From positions 219,989 to 283,988 of the forward strand of contig NW_024104525.1 in assembly GCF_003945595.2 (NCBI RefSeq): a DNA stretch of 64,000 nt, written 5' to 3'. The notes beneath the pieces are model-generated. The model saw only the letters and a list, made by a program, of their open reading frames with translations. It had not been told where the DNA came from and made no database searches. Position 1 is the first letter of the stretch; the number at the start of each line of letters is the position of its first letter. A program made the translations under genes and the position numbers. The DNA is from Pipra filicauda (lineage: Eukaryota; Chordata; Aves; Passeriformes; Pipridae). This document shows positions 24,401 through 37,975 of this stretch, piece by piece.

Positions 24401-27400
24401 GCTACCTCCTGCAGTCTGACAGGATTGATTCAAATACCCAGGCATTGTGCATGTTGCTATCTGAGAGTTCCCAAAGCCATTGTCATGAGACTGGTACACT
24501 TAGTACCCCAATTAAAGCAGATTTGTGTACTTCTGGAGCAGTAGCTGCCCTGCTAAATGGTTTCTGAATGGTGACATAACTAATATGTGCAAATCTATAT
24601 AAAACCAAATTTTGTTTATTGTTCTAATATACACACTGGAAACAGTAACTGAAGGCATAACTGTGGCTACTCTATAAGTGAGATTATAAAGTGTTTTCTT
24701 AGCCCAGATTTAGAAGGGACTCTGTCTTAAGGCAGTCCTTTAAACTGTGTCTATCTTGCTTTGAATTGAACAGTTTCAAGTTATAGGAATAATTAACCTG
24801 AAATGTTGCATTATTAATTTCAGGTAGTTTATTATAACTGATGTTTCCACGGAGACAGGTTTTTGATATTCATTGTAAGTTATACCGCTACTATTCTATG
24901 AACTCTGTGAAAATTATCGGTATTAATTCCATAGATTTTATTTTCACATTCCTTGATAAGTGTGTTATGATGTTGACACTATTCAATTTGCAAGCTGGTA
25001 TTAGCTACCTTCTTCCAGACTACGTTGCAATGACTACTGCCAAGCACTCGAAATGCATTTTCTTTTTCTTGCTCAAATAACATAGGCAAACCTATTGTAG
25101 GAGTAAATACTGAGGTTCAGAGAATAAGAATGACCCCTCTACAGAGTACATGTCTAAACCTACTTCTACTACAATGTTAAGTTGGTGCTTTGTTGGGCCC
25201 ATGAGCTCCATGAAGTAGAAGAATGAAAAATTCCTCTCTGCTAAAATGGAATTAGGCTATCAGATATCAAGGGATGAAAATGGAAATATGTACGTTTTGA
25301 GATATTAAAAGAAAGGGAATACTACACTGTTTTTCTTTCTCTTATATATTTTTATTTGGATTTGCTATATAGAGAAAATTCTTACTAAACTGGAAGTCAA
25401 AGCTTCACAGGACTCTAATTGATATTTATAGTACAATATCAGAGCTAAACACACTGTTCAGTAAAATGAGGGGTCTTCATTCTACAAAGATATTTCTTTG
25501 CATTCCCACATACATAAAGTTCTCTATTTTGCCTTATTTTTTAACTAACTAACCAAATAATTTAAAGTGGCCAGGAACAGAAATATTTAAAATGTCTTTT
25601 TCTAACTTGTTTGGGTATCACCTAACAGGTTACAGGCAGTATTGTAATGGAAATACATCTAGAACTGTGAAATAATTCACACTTTTAACAAAAGGCTCAG
25701 ATAATAATCTCAAGTCTTTTCTTAAATTTATACAAAAGAAAAATGGTAAAATAAAACCTAAAATAATAATGTACCTCTCTTAGTTAATAAATGCTTAATA
25801 TGCATTGCTATCACTTCAGAAAGAACATGTTGCCATCATCAGGCCTTGCAAAGGATGTGGTGTCTATTTCCTCTGTTGTATGATTCGTGTCTAGCCAAAA
25901 CATTTCTTGAAATGATCATGGGAATACTGAATAACACTGTTATCTATCAGTATTTTCATTTTATAAGCATTAGTAACCAGTAAAATCAGCTTAAAAATAT
26001 GATTTATTCTGCAGGGACGCTACTAAGGAGAGTAAAACATTACTGTGAGTGAGAGGTTTTATAAAATGTTTTTTTCATTGAACACCAATCCCATTATGAC
26101 TTATGAAATTTGGACAAAAATGACATATTCTCCAGCAGAAAGATAAGAATTTCCATCAGGATGCATCTTAAAAGGAGATGCATGTGGCTAGATTTCCTTA
26201 TATATTAAAAAAAAAAAAAAAGGCAAACCCTGTTGATATTTTGTTTTTTCTTAAAATGAAATTGGGAAAAGAAATAGTTTTTTCCAAGCACAAGAAGAGC
26301 AATGCATTAGATAGGTTTCATGGAAATTATCCTGTACCAAATCTAAAAATAATTATAATTGGTGTGTTTAGTACTAACTATGAAGACCACCTTCTTTAGA
26401 TAGGCTTATATGCACTTAAATATGTTTCCATTTTGATATCTAAAATGGAATTTGCTGTTATAATTATCTACCTGTAAGAAAAACTTGCAAGAAATAATGA
26501 GAGCAAGAAACCCTAAGAAACTTCTGCTGAAATTACAACTGAAACAAATCTGGAGGAAAAATTAATACCCCATCTTCACTTCACACCTACAATTTTCTTA
26601 TTTTTCTTAGATAGACAGGTAGTTTTTTCTGATTAGAAGTCTTGAAGTTTGGGGGTCTTTTATATCTCTTTGCACCAAGAAAAGTAGACATTAAACAGAA
26701 AAGCTACTAGACACCAGACCAGTGTCCTTTTATCCACAGTCTCTCTGCTTATTATATTACTTTTGATACAACTCCATAGTATTTATAGTATTTCTGGTAA
26801 CACCTTCTACTGGATAGCACAGTTCAAAGTGTGTCTGCTACTTTTGTTAAACAGATTAAGCAGAGGTTACTAAAAATAAAACTTTTGGGGAAGTTAATAT
26901 CTATTTCAGATATGTACTGAATAATTACAACCTAAATTAGTCTTGATTATCCTTCAGCTTATAAATTAAAAATTGGGCTTGTCAAAAGACTGCTTGTAAA
27001 AGTTAAGGTAACACTTCCAATTACTTTATTGAGCTCTATATTGTCTGGATAGGAAGTAACTATTTAGATACTTACAGTGTAAATATATGTGGGTGTCAGT
27101 GTGTGTATATACACTGTGTGTGTGTGTAGACAGTGTTTATTTATATTACTGATAAAATGTTGAGTATGTATATGTATATGTACTTATTTAACTGATAAAA
27201 TACAGATGTACACATTTGCCTTCTACCAAAAATTCTTTTATATATATAGCCTGGAGGACTAAGTAGAAGAATATTACTCATTCAACACCCAAAAATGCTA
27301 GACATATTTACAGCTTGAGTATGGGATTAACTACTGTGGCATTTATGCTTAATGGCAGTCATTAAATTTAAGTCTTCTAAATGAAGAAAACCAAAGAATT

Positions 27401-30400
27401 TGTTTCAGCTATAACCAAAGAACTTTTTTTCATACAGACAGTCTTCACAGATGGAGAGTTGGCTTCTACTTTAATGTTTTTAGTACCATCAAATAAGAAC
27501 TACATATTCATTAGAATCCAACTCAACTAAACTCTAAAATTTGAACACTAGGAATTTTGAATGTGTTTCAGCTCCAAATCATAAACAAATTTAATTCTCA
27601 AGTGCAGTTGTCTCCTTGGAAGAGAGACAAGTGTTCTACTGTAATCGGTTGATGGCTAGGGAAGAATTCACCTGCACGAACTTAGCCACTCTTCGGAATG
27701 ATTCTTTCTTTTTCTTGCTAACTTAACTGGCTTTTTCATAGTAGTTAATATGGGCCAATTATATGAATACTATAGCAACTAAGCTTCCTGTGACTTTAAT
27801 CATATAGAAAATAAGTAGTGTGAAATGAGATCTATGTTGCTCATGTTTTCACTTTTATTTATTCTTTCATATGTCATGAAGTTAACTAGAAGCGATATTT
27901 TCACAATATAGAAATCATCTTAACTTGAATTTTTTATTTATTTTTCTTCAACTGAAAGTCCTTAGCACAAAATGAAACCTCATGTCTGTTTAAAATGCAT
28001 TTCTTAAATGTGAGAAAATAGGCAAATTATGTGTTTTCTTTCAAATAACTATTTAAGGACATGTTTCTGTCACTGAGATTTTTTTAAAACTTCAGAGGTT
28101 GCTGGTCATTGAAAATCTATATTTTCAATCAGTAGTTTCCAAATATGCAATACACATTGCAATTTCTTGTCTTTTTCTATACTTTGCTTCCTGTGCCACA
28201 TTCACTAACTCATTGTTTCTGTGATCTCTTACCACTACTTTTTGCCATGAAAAAGGACATATTCTAATCAGATCTCAAAATTAGTAGAGAATGTGAACAT
28301 AAAATATTTGAAGGAAGCACATGTGGGACATCTTGACTTCATTTATTCCAGGATGAGTATATTGACATCTCAATCAAAATTCTGCAAGAATGAAATATTT
28401 TTTAAAATTCTAAAATTTCCCAATGAAAATAATAATAAAAAAACCTCTCAATGATTGTACCAGTCACAATTAATCTTCTGGATTAACTTTACACTTCCTT
28501 AACAGCAAGCAAGTTGACTATTTTGTCCTCTTGACTGAGCACTGTCTTGTGGCTATGTCCATTTAAAGCATGCATTTTGAGCCACACTAATATGCAATTG
28601 CATGAATGCAAACACATGGAAATACTACCTCAGGAGCAATTTCAACTATTAGTCTGAGTGAGGATTAAACACAGGGTATTTGGATGTGCAGTACTGCAAG
28701 CCTAATTAAACAGACAATTGCCAATAAAGCTTTAAAACTAGTCTTATTGCACATATAAAATAATTGCATATACAATTTGGCTTTGTCTTGCATCATGCTT
28801 CACACATTTATTTTTAAATAATAGCTCACTTCTTATGGCACTGCTTTTCTCTGAAAAAATTACTTCAGGTTTTATTTGTTTCTGCATATTTGGATTTGTG
28901 ATTTTTTTCTTTTCAATTCCAATATGAAAGTAATTTTCTTCACATTTAAAAAATAATAATACCGGGGGAAAGTCTAGCAAATATCTTTTATGTGTGTTTA
29001 TTTTCATCAGTAATATTCTCACAGTCTTCCAAAATCAGTATATTTAGGCAGATTATCACAACTGGTCATTAGATTACAAAAAAAAACCCTAAAAAAAAAA
29101 TCTGCATTTTTTTTTGGTCAGAATGGATATTTTGCTTCTATCTGAACATGTATGCACAGCCATGGGAATAAGGGAAACTAGAAGACATTTCATATCAGGT
29201 CGTTTGGAAAAATATATAGGTATCATCATCGGAGCAGTGTGGGCTTTTCTGGACCACTTTTAGTTCAAAAGCACTGAGTAAGCTGGAGAAATTAGTTTCA
29301 AAAACTGATTTTTTGTGCCAGTACTGAGACAAACCAGCTTAGAAAGAGGAATGCACCAATCTGTACCCAACTTTCTATTTTGCCATGTCTAGTGCCTAAT
29401 CACCGAGAGTTGAAATTCACAGAGCTGGTAGACTAGACTTAACTCTTCAGAGTTGATTTCCAATGGAAATTCTCCATCATCTACACTTACCTTTTACTAT
29501 TAATGTTTGCTTTATATTATTCTATTTTAATCTTTTAATTTAATTTGAGCACAGAGATCTCAGATCCTGCAGATCTATCTCACATAATCTGTGTAAGGCA
29601 ATACAGGGGAAAACAGCAACTGGGAGTTCTTCACCTCTCTTTCTTGCCCCCATGGCTCTTAGGCTGCATGCAGGTGAGGCTGCATGTCTATTTAGCCTTT
29701 CCAGTTAGATCAGGACTGTGACTCTTCCAGGTTGTGTAATCTGAAAAACATAGATGATTTTTGGTTTTGTCTCCTGAGTTCTTGTGTAAACATGAACAAA
29801 TTAATCAACTACCTGTTTAGGTAGGAAATGTTCCATTCAAAATTGCCACTGACAAATGTGTTTCAGAAAGCGTGATGGTAGTTTGGGTTGTTTTTCATTT
29901 CTTGCTCTTTGCAGCAGAGAAAGACAGAGGGAATTAATTTGGAACAGAATAAATGGGAGAGATGAGATGGAGCTAATTTAGAAGGCCTGTAAAACTGTTT
30001 CTCTCTTTTCCTTATACCACTTATGACAGGAAAGCAAATGCATGCTCATAATAATTCTGCTGGCATCAGTGGAGTTATTCTGTGGAATAATTTGACCTTC
30101 AAATTCTAGTTTTCTGTTTCCTTGCACCTTTTTGAAGTCACAGATACATGCTCTGAATAAGCACAGTAATTGTGGTATTTGGTGGTTTATATCTGCTCCT
30201 CATGTAGGTTGAATCAACTTATTAAGTGGGAAAGCTTAATGTGGTGTGACTGAACCACCTCAAATCACCGCTCTCACCACTCCCCTCGAAGCTACGTCAC
30301 AATTACTACTGTTTAAAATATTTTAACTCTGCTATATTTATTATATATTGGCAAGGCCTTATATGAGATTTAATAAGTGCACTTTAAGGGCTTCTATTGT

Positions 30401-31060
30401 CATTTGATTAATGCAATTTTTATTGAAAATGCAGGTTTCAAATATAGGTACAGACTTTTTGATTTATCTATAGTATAAATGCAACATTTTATTTCCATTT
30501 TCTTTTGTAACCACAAATTAAGTTGGAAAAGCTTCTGGAGGTCATGTAGGATACTGCTGTCTTTTCAGACACTGCTAGACATCTGTTCTGTACTTGAGTC
30601 CTGAGACACTGCTGCTAGCATCCCCAGAGGAAGCTAGCTAGCCTTTCAGCTGAACAGCTGAGTAGCTAATAGCATCCCAATTCAACTGCCCATGCACTTA
30701 CATCTAGTGTTATTTGAGGTTTCCCGGTAGACGTTGCATGACCTTCAGCAGTTGCACCAGTAAGGCCAGGATCCCTCCTTGTTCTCTCCCCCACTTCCAC
30801 GTCAATGTGTCTGGTTAGCTCTAGAGCACTTTGAATGGCACTGGACATTAAAGTTTAGGCAATCTGGAGAACTGTAAATTACTAAAGATAGGATTATGTA
30901 CAGGTGAAGCATGTAGTTCAAGGTTTGAAATTTCATTAATTTTTGAGTAGACATCACTATTTGCTAAACACGTCTTCCCATTTAACCCACAAATTCTCTA
31001 ATTATGTAGGAAACCTTTGCCTATGTTTATTTAGACCATAATCTAAATACTGTAGTCTAA
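21472..31060. other. Long AT-rich gene-free stretch
   Basis: I recognise no gene, RNA or transposon across about 9.6 kb. All ORFs are 60-110 codons, AT-driven and unrecognised. It includes an A run at about 26206-26221 and mixed GT/AT simple sequence at 27080-27190, where ACTGATAAAAT occurs twice. It is either intergenic desert or intron. Confidence 0.5.
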
Positions 31061-31450
31061 ACTTCAACAAGGGAAAGTACTGGATTCTGCAACTGGGATG
31101 GGGCACCCCTGGATGTTCATAGAGAGTGGCGAATGAGATGCTGAAAAGCAGTGCCAAGGAAAGGGACCTGGAGGACCTGGTGGATGGCAAGTTAAATATG
31201 AGTCAGCAGTGCCCTGGCAGCCAGGAGGGACAACCGTGTCCTGGGGGGCATCAGGCAAAACAACACCAGCCAGTCAAGTGCCGCTCTGCTCTGCACTAAG
31301 CCTGACAGAATTCAAGAAGTGTTTGGACAATACTCTCAGGTGCATGGTGTGACTCTTGGGGACAGTCCTTTTCAGGACCAGGAGTTGGACTCGATGATCC
31401 TGACAGGTCCCTTCCAACTCAGCATATTCTGTGATTCTGTGATTTTATGA
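31061..31450 (+). mobile_element. CR1 LINE 3' fragment with internal deletion
   Basis: The first 230 bp match the CR1 at 48.8 kb almost in register, with shared blocks such as TCTGCAACTGGGATGGGG and GAGTCAGCAGTGCCCTGG. At 31293-31296 the sequence jumps from the CTCTGCTCTGCAC position to the far 3' region (AAGCCTGACAGAATTCAAG), which matches the end of the 38.0-kb copy. About 370 bp present in the 48.8-kb copy are missing. The 3' end carries the tail ATTCTGTGATTCTGTGATT. Shared GCAC at the junction suggests deletion through microhomology. Confidence 0.85.
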
Positions 31451-34400
31451 TAGTTGCCAATATTTGGCATTTCTCTTCTTCTGTAGCCCATCGAAGTGTT
31501 TCTCCACTTGAGAAGGTGATTCCAACTTCATCAGAGAACCCTTGGCATGTACTGATATGGTAAACACAATTCATTTGCCTATTTGTAGCTATGTCATATA
31601 AGATATTCTGAGGTATCCTGCACTTGGATGTCACCTTCCTCTCTCTAAATTCTAAGACTTAGGTCTTAGTCTTCCATATATTTGACATTGTATTGACCAC
31701 ATTTTTGGTGACTTACTTGTATTTAAGAAGTCCCAGAAAAACGTGCATTTCAAATCTATTTGTCTTCTGGATTATTGTTTTTCCTGTTGGCTGAGATTAC
31801 ATCATTCTCCTCTAACTCACTGATGTTTTGTGTGTAATTGCAACTCTGTTAGGCAAGAAGCCAGATGTACAGACTACCAACAAAAGTTGATAGCTAGAAA
31901 AAGAATGGTATAGTACATCAAATCATTATCTGATCTTTACATTTTGCATTTCATATACAAACTTTTCTTGATTTAACTATGTGGTAATGTTTACCTTACA
32001 CTGTAAATAAGTGTTGTACTAGTTGCTCATGTAAAAACTGTTCTGATATCCAGAGACAAGGGGATCTCTATGGCATTCCCAAATGATGAAAATCCATCCA
32101 AACTCCTTAGGCTACGGCAGGCTGGCATTTCAGAGATTGGATAGTTAAATTAAAGTTTATCAATGTGATCCACTTACTTTTAACATTAATTTTGACAGAA
32201 GTAAATAAATATCTGGATTGAAAGTTAAGAAAATGAAGCAAGAACTTAATATTTTGTTTAATAGCTTTTGATTATTGGGATTTTTCATTTATAAGTAAAG
32301 AGTTCTCAATGTAAAATATTTTGTAAATATCTTAGCTTTCAGGAAAAAAAAAATCAGTTTTTCTAAGTCCTCCAAAATAGTATGTTGAAAAATGAGTACT
32401 TGTCAAAAATGCTGAGTAAAGGTCATGTCTTATTCATTCACTCAGAGATAACAAGAATAAATGCATTATGTAATCTGTAGCAATAGATCTTTACATTTCT
32501 TGCATTATATGAAAGTTATTTTATCGAGTATTCCTACTTCTGCAAAAAGATTTTATGTCTGCTCTAAACATTAGAGTTGGGTACTTTGAAATTCTGGAGA
32601 CAAATGATTTCTTGTCAGTTAGTGATTCTGTCTTTCAGTACATTGGCATTCAAAACTACTTTACATGGCTTGGAAGGAATATAAAGATTTTCTAAAAAAA
32701 CTATAAAAATGTATGCTCGGTATATAATTTGCAATTCCCGTCCTTTGTAAAATGAAAAAAAATGCAGCTAAATAAATATCTATCACTTGAACAAAAGAAT
32801 TTTGTTGTATATATCTATTTATAAGCAATGAATCCACTGCATTCACAGAGCTACACAATATTATACCCTTGTACTATTATACAGCAGTTGACGAGCAGGA
32901 AGGAATGATTTTTGCAAAATATTATTTTTATCAGAAACTGTCAGAAACCACATTTTTTTATACCTTGAAAATATATTTATAACATGAGGCATTCTGCAAT
33001 ATTTAAATCCTTCCTAATTCAATATCAAAATGCCATAAAATGTCTTCATTATTCCATTTAAATTGTATAATAATTGCGTTTTAAAATATGTGTAGCACAC
33101 CCAAGGTTATTATGCAAAACCAATCTCATACTCTTCATAAAAATGTTTGTTAAATATTTAGTCTTGCATCAAGTGTTAACATGTTCATAACTCATCCAGA
33201 TGACTGTGTGTATTTCAGTCCTGATTGCAGCTGCATGAGTTGTGCCTGGGTGTTGGGGAACTATCAGCCTTGAATTCATGTCCAGTACAAATGAAGTCAA
33301 GTCCGATCCTGTTGAGCTAGCAGATTTTATGGAGTTTGTTGTATAACTATTTCCTTTAAGATCACCGTCCAGAGACAAATTGACTCATATTTTTTGTGCT
33401 ATAGCAGAGTTTAAAAAGCATTAAATAGGAAAAAAATAAAAAAAACATTTATTTTTACTGCGCATGCATTGATATTTAATACATTTTCATTCTTAAGAAC
33501 CTATAAAATGCCAGGGGGCTGAAGATGAGTGTAATAACAGTTTGAAGAGGAAAGCAGATTCACATTATTCTATATTGCTTCATTTGAAACTGTATGGATT
33601 CAGAGTATGAAATCCACTATTTTGTACATACTTGTCTCTTCCATTACAGTACCAATTTAAACACCACTCCTTTGTTCAGTGTGATTAGCGGGCAAAATCC
33701 TGTGCTTACATTACACATTTTTATAGGATTGAGAAGGAGACAGCAGACACAATGAGGACAGTATTATGAGACAAATTTTAGCTGCTAAAATGAGTGATAA
33801 CTGACAAGGCCTGCTGGTAAAGGATCCAATAGGTCAAAGAAAAAAATCAGAAGCCAAAGGAGAGAGAACATGCTGTAAAGGAAACAGTTAATAAGAGACA
33901 GATTCTGGCCTTTTGGGAAGACTTAAGGGGAATAGAGGAAGATAAAAGCATTCGCTCTTTCTGCTTCTGATAGCAGCAGAAAGAGGAAAGTGAGACTGTC
34001 GGTACAGCATTTTCAGTAAATAAATAAATAAATACAATCACGCTGGCAGCAGTCAGGCTAAGTTCGATATGTTAAGACATTTTAGAGGAGACTGCCACTG
34101 AGATTTCCAACTTACTCTTCTGCCTTACAGGGCTGAGATAACATTTGTTAAAATATTCAGACTTTGGCAGGCTTTTACAAACCGCAAGGAGCTTGTGAAA
34201 CTTTAGAATATTACCTGTCACTGCTTGAATACTCTTCTTCCTGTAGATTTTTAAACTTCTTTATGTTGATTCCATGTCTGCAACTCAAGATTAATTCACA
34301 TGACACATCGAGGGAACAATTTGGGTGGTGTCATGTAGTCACATAACACCATTTAAATGACTGATATGCACTCAACATACCATGGGGCTGGCATATATTA

Positions 34401-35395
34401 CACGGAACCTGCAGGAAATCTGTGGGTGGCAGGTATCAGCCACATGTTAATATATAGTATCTAAAATGTCACCATGTTCAGGCACTAGAATTACACACCT
34501 TCCTTCTCTTTTAGTAAGAACCATATAGGTAACAGATGTTCACCTTAGTTACTCCCCAAAATCTCCCTCAAGATTAAATTTTCTATCCATGCAAATAGGG
34601 ATGATGCAAGGATGGCTCTGTGTTTGTGTTTTGCACGTACAAGTAGGACCAGAAGATAAGCATGCTGTAGTATAGTACTAAGACTATAAGTTATCTCCAA
34701 GCAGGATGTTTGTTTTCAGTCTGCAAGGATCTCATAGGAAAAAAATATCTCTTTAGAAAGCTGTTTGGACTTCAGCTCTCAAGCCTCTAAGGCAACCTTT
34801 CAGTCAGTCCCAATGTACCTCTGGTGGCATGACTTATTGCATTGCACTGTGATTTAGAGGTGATATCACTGAAGTTATTAAGGTCACACACACCCAAGCC
34901 ACTGGGAGAAGAAAAAATAAAGAGGTCTAATGAATTATGTAAAAGCAGCATTTCTGCTGCAACTACTGTTCCTATGTTTTCCAAGTTACATATTTCTCAG
35001 CAAATAACACATGCTTCAAAATTTCAGCAAGACTCTGCATGCATTCCCATGTACTCTCTTTGGTAGATGAGTTAAAGAATTTATTACTAACAAACTGTTT
35101 TCTGTGTTCAGAACATATCAACAAAATGTATAACACTTTCTTCAGACAATAGATCCTTTTTTTTGATCTAAGCATTTTGTGTCATCTATATAACTTTGTC
35201 ATTCAATCTTGATAATCAGCTGCAGTCTATTCTGCCCCAACTACTAATGTCGTCAATGTGATATCTCTTTTTTAAAACACTAGTTTTCCCAAGTGAATTA
35301 GAGTAATGCTTTTGAAGACTGAATTTGACTGAAGAGTTTAGAGTAACAAAAAGAACACGAAGAAAATCATAGAAGTTTGTCAAGATGTTTTCTAG
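31451..35395. other. AT-rich unique sequence
   Basis: No gene is recognised. There is a short (AATA)n run at about 34018-34034 and several A runs. ORFs of 60-74 codons are unrecognised. Confidence 0.5.
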
Positions 35396-35400
35396 CTATC
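35396..35400. repeat. Target-site duplication (left) of solo LTR
   Basis: The bases ctatc precede the TG at 35401 and are repeated after the LTR's terminal CA at 35975-35979. Confidence 0.88.
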
Positions 35401-35974
35401 TGTATTGGGTCTGGCTGAGCTGGAGTTCATTTCCCCACAGCAGCCCTCCCAGTGCTGTGCTTTGCATTGGTAGCTAGAAGGGTGTTGATAACACACCAGT
35501 GTTTTGGCTACTTCTGAGCACAACATCAGCACTGTAACATTCCTTCCTCGATCGAGGGCAAGATTTTGGGAGGGGACTCAAGTAGGCCAGCTGACCCAGA
35601 CTGACCAAAGGGATATTCCATACAATATGTCGTCAGCTTAAATGTAAAAGCTAAGGCAAGGAGCAGGAAGGCAGGCATTCATTGTCTCCAGTGGCTGCCT
35701 GCTGAGAAACCATTGTGCATGCTTAAGCCCTGCTGCTCGGAGGTGGCCGACCATCACTGCTCATGGGAAGTAGAGAATAAACCCTGCTATCTTTTGCTTC
35801 ACTTTTGTGCAAGCTTTTGCTTTGCTTCTGCTTCAATAACTGCCTTATCCCAACCCACGAGTTGTTTTCCATCTTACTCTTACTCTTACTCTTACTCTTA
35901 CTTCCCAGCTGGGAAGGGGAATGATAGAGCAGCTGGGTGGGCACCTTGTGTCCAGCCAAGGTCAACCCACCACA
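35401..35974 (+). mobile_element. Solo LTR of an ERVL-like endogenous retrovirus
   Basis: The element is 574 bp, opens TGTATTGGGTCTGG and closes AACCCACCACA, giving complementary TG...CA ends and perfect 5-bp duplications (ctatc). AATAAA at 35776-35781 gives plus orientation. Its 3' end (GAGCAGCTGGGTGGG ... CCAGCCAAGGTCAACCCACCACA pattern) is clearly related to the 3' ends of the LTRs at 62022 and, on the minus strand, at 56911, so all three belong to one superfamily. A hexamer microsatellite (CTTACT)5 sits inside at 35873-35903. It explains the chance Tyr-Ser repeat in the overlapping 121-codon ORF. There is no internal retroviral sequence, so it is a solo LTR. Confidence 0.9.
35873..35903 (+). 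repeat. (CTTACT)n hexamer microsatellite inside the LTR
   Basis: About five tandem CTTACT units lie between the polyadenylation signal and the 3' end of the solo LTR. Confidence 0.9.
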
Positions 35975-35979
35975 CTATC
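35975..35979. repeat. Target-site duplication (right) of solo LTR
   Basis: An exact copy of ctatc follows the LTR's terminal CA. Confidence 0.88.
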
Positions 35980-37975
35980 CTAGATGAGCTAATGATATTA
36001 ACATCGTGTTGGAGATGCGTTATTTGCTCTAACCTAAACCAGGAAAAATCTCAAAATTGTCATCTGGTCCCCATTTAGTAAATCATATGAAAAAATCTTT
36101 AACAGCAGGAATTCAGTTTGAAAGAGTAAAGGAAACAATTCTTCACTAGGCTATTATCCTATTTTTTGTCATAAAGTAGCTTTTGCTTAGCTGTCTGTGT
36201 CTCCTATTCACAAAGAAATTTGGGTACGGAATTGATTTTATAAACCTGGATCATTCACTTTGGATTCTTGTAAAATACAAGGAAAGATTTTGATACCTGT
36301 TATTGTGATACACAAAATCTATCTTGATGAGTTTGAAACCAAAATAAACCACAAAAGAATATTTTAAAAGACCTATTCTCAAACTGACATAAGCCAATAC
36401 TCAGGGAAACTATGCAACTGGGTTGCATCTGTGCTTAAAAATTAAGATAGCACCAAGACAAAGCAGCATAGAACAGCCTGTGCCAACAGTCTTAAACTCT
36501 CTGAATTTCCAAAACAACTAATCCTGAAGTTTCTTCTTGGCCCATGCCTAGTTCTGAATTATGCCTATGATCAAAACCCATGTCAAAGGCCTTTATAACA
36601 GCACAGCAGGATAAATTATCGAATTTCAGTCTGAGAAGATTCCCTGCCACTATTTTATTCATGAGTACAGAAACATCTTAGTTACTCAAATACTAAATTT
36701 CAGTGATTTTTATTTCAATACTAGATAGTTGTGAGCAGAGTCTGAACTCTTATAACTGTGAAGCCCATTCTGAAATTAGGTGACATGACTTTTTCAGTCC
36801 ATTCTAACATTGGAATGATTATCTTACTTTACCTAACATTCAATGTGCACGAGCATAGATACCAGGTGTAGTGATCCTGTTCACAAGTCAATTGCGTATT
36901 GAGTAGTTAGTGATCCACATAGCAGTTAAACTGAGTAAGTCCGGGTCTGTGCTGCACTGTGCTGTGCTGTGCTGTGCCAACCATCATACTATTAATAAGG
37001 ATGTGCCTTTGTCTGAAAGTCCAGCAAGAAGTTCTCATGTAATCTTTTTTCTATATAACAGCAGGAATGATACATAGATTTGTTTTATCTTGAGACAATC
37101 TTAAAACAGCTCAAAATACCAAAAAAGAGGATTTTCTCTCCAGGGGTGGGATCTGCTCAGCTTGCCATGAGTGAATCCACGTGGTGTCTGCCTGAGGGTG
37201 CATGAATGCAGGGTTCCCAGCATTGAAGGGACATAAGATTTACTCACTCTCTATGTAAGATTTGCCCACTATCTACATTCCTCTTTTTAGTCTGCCTTAT
37301 TTAAGTGTCTACTTTATTATGTCATCTGTTTATGGGCCTTTCCTGATCTCTTTCTGAGGTCCAGAAACAGCCTTACACTGTCTCTTTCTGACACTGCAGA
37401 TCTACCCTAACGCAGAAAACCTTGACCAGTAAAGATCAGTTCCCTCAACTGTGTTGCACACGGCAATGCGTTGGTGGATGTGGCACTCAGGATGTTCCAT
37501 GAGAGGCTACCTAGTTCTTCATAGGAAAGGGCTACAAACATAGAAAGCCTTCAGCAGTGGACTGAGGAAATACGTGGGAGGGTTTGACATGTAGTTGTGT
37601 TTTCCAGTACATTAAAACTAAAAAAAAGAAATGAGGGGCTGTAAATATCGTCAGAAATATCCCACTGAATAGGGAGGGAATCATATGCTACAGATTCTGG
37701 GCTTCACACAGGAGTGGGAGCAGAAGCAGAGTTTTCACTGTCTTTTCCTTTTCACCTTTGTAATTATTGCATTATGCTTCCTCCTAGAGACAAATCACAT
37801 CCCCAACCAAACATAAATGACTGGTCTCAGGCCTCTAAGCACATACACAAATACTTGCTCTGAACCTTTGAAAACCAATCAATTCTTCTGGAAACAAAGT
37901 TGCTTTAATAATATCCTCACACTTCAGTAGGTTTTTTGGCAATTTAAGAATTTATTTAAGTCAAAGAAATGCAAT
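35980..37975. other. AT-rich unique sequence with a pentamer repeat
   Basis: No gene is recognised. A (GTGCT)n pentamer tract lies at about 36947-36977. The patch at 37140-37560 is slightly GC-richer but shows no recognisable ends or coding pattern. Confidence 0.5.
36947..36977 (+). repeat. (GTGCT)n pentanucleotide microsatellite
   Basis: The tract has about six GTGCT units, the first interrupted by a GCACT variant. Confidence 0.85.

Noticed and set aside
35713..36078. 121-codon ORF with a Ser-Tyr repeat
   Set aside because: The repeat is the (CTTACT)n microsatellite in the LTR, and the ORF crosses the LTR end and target duplication.
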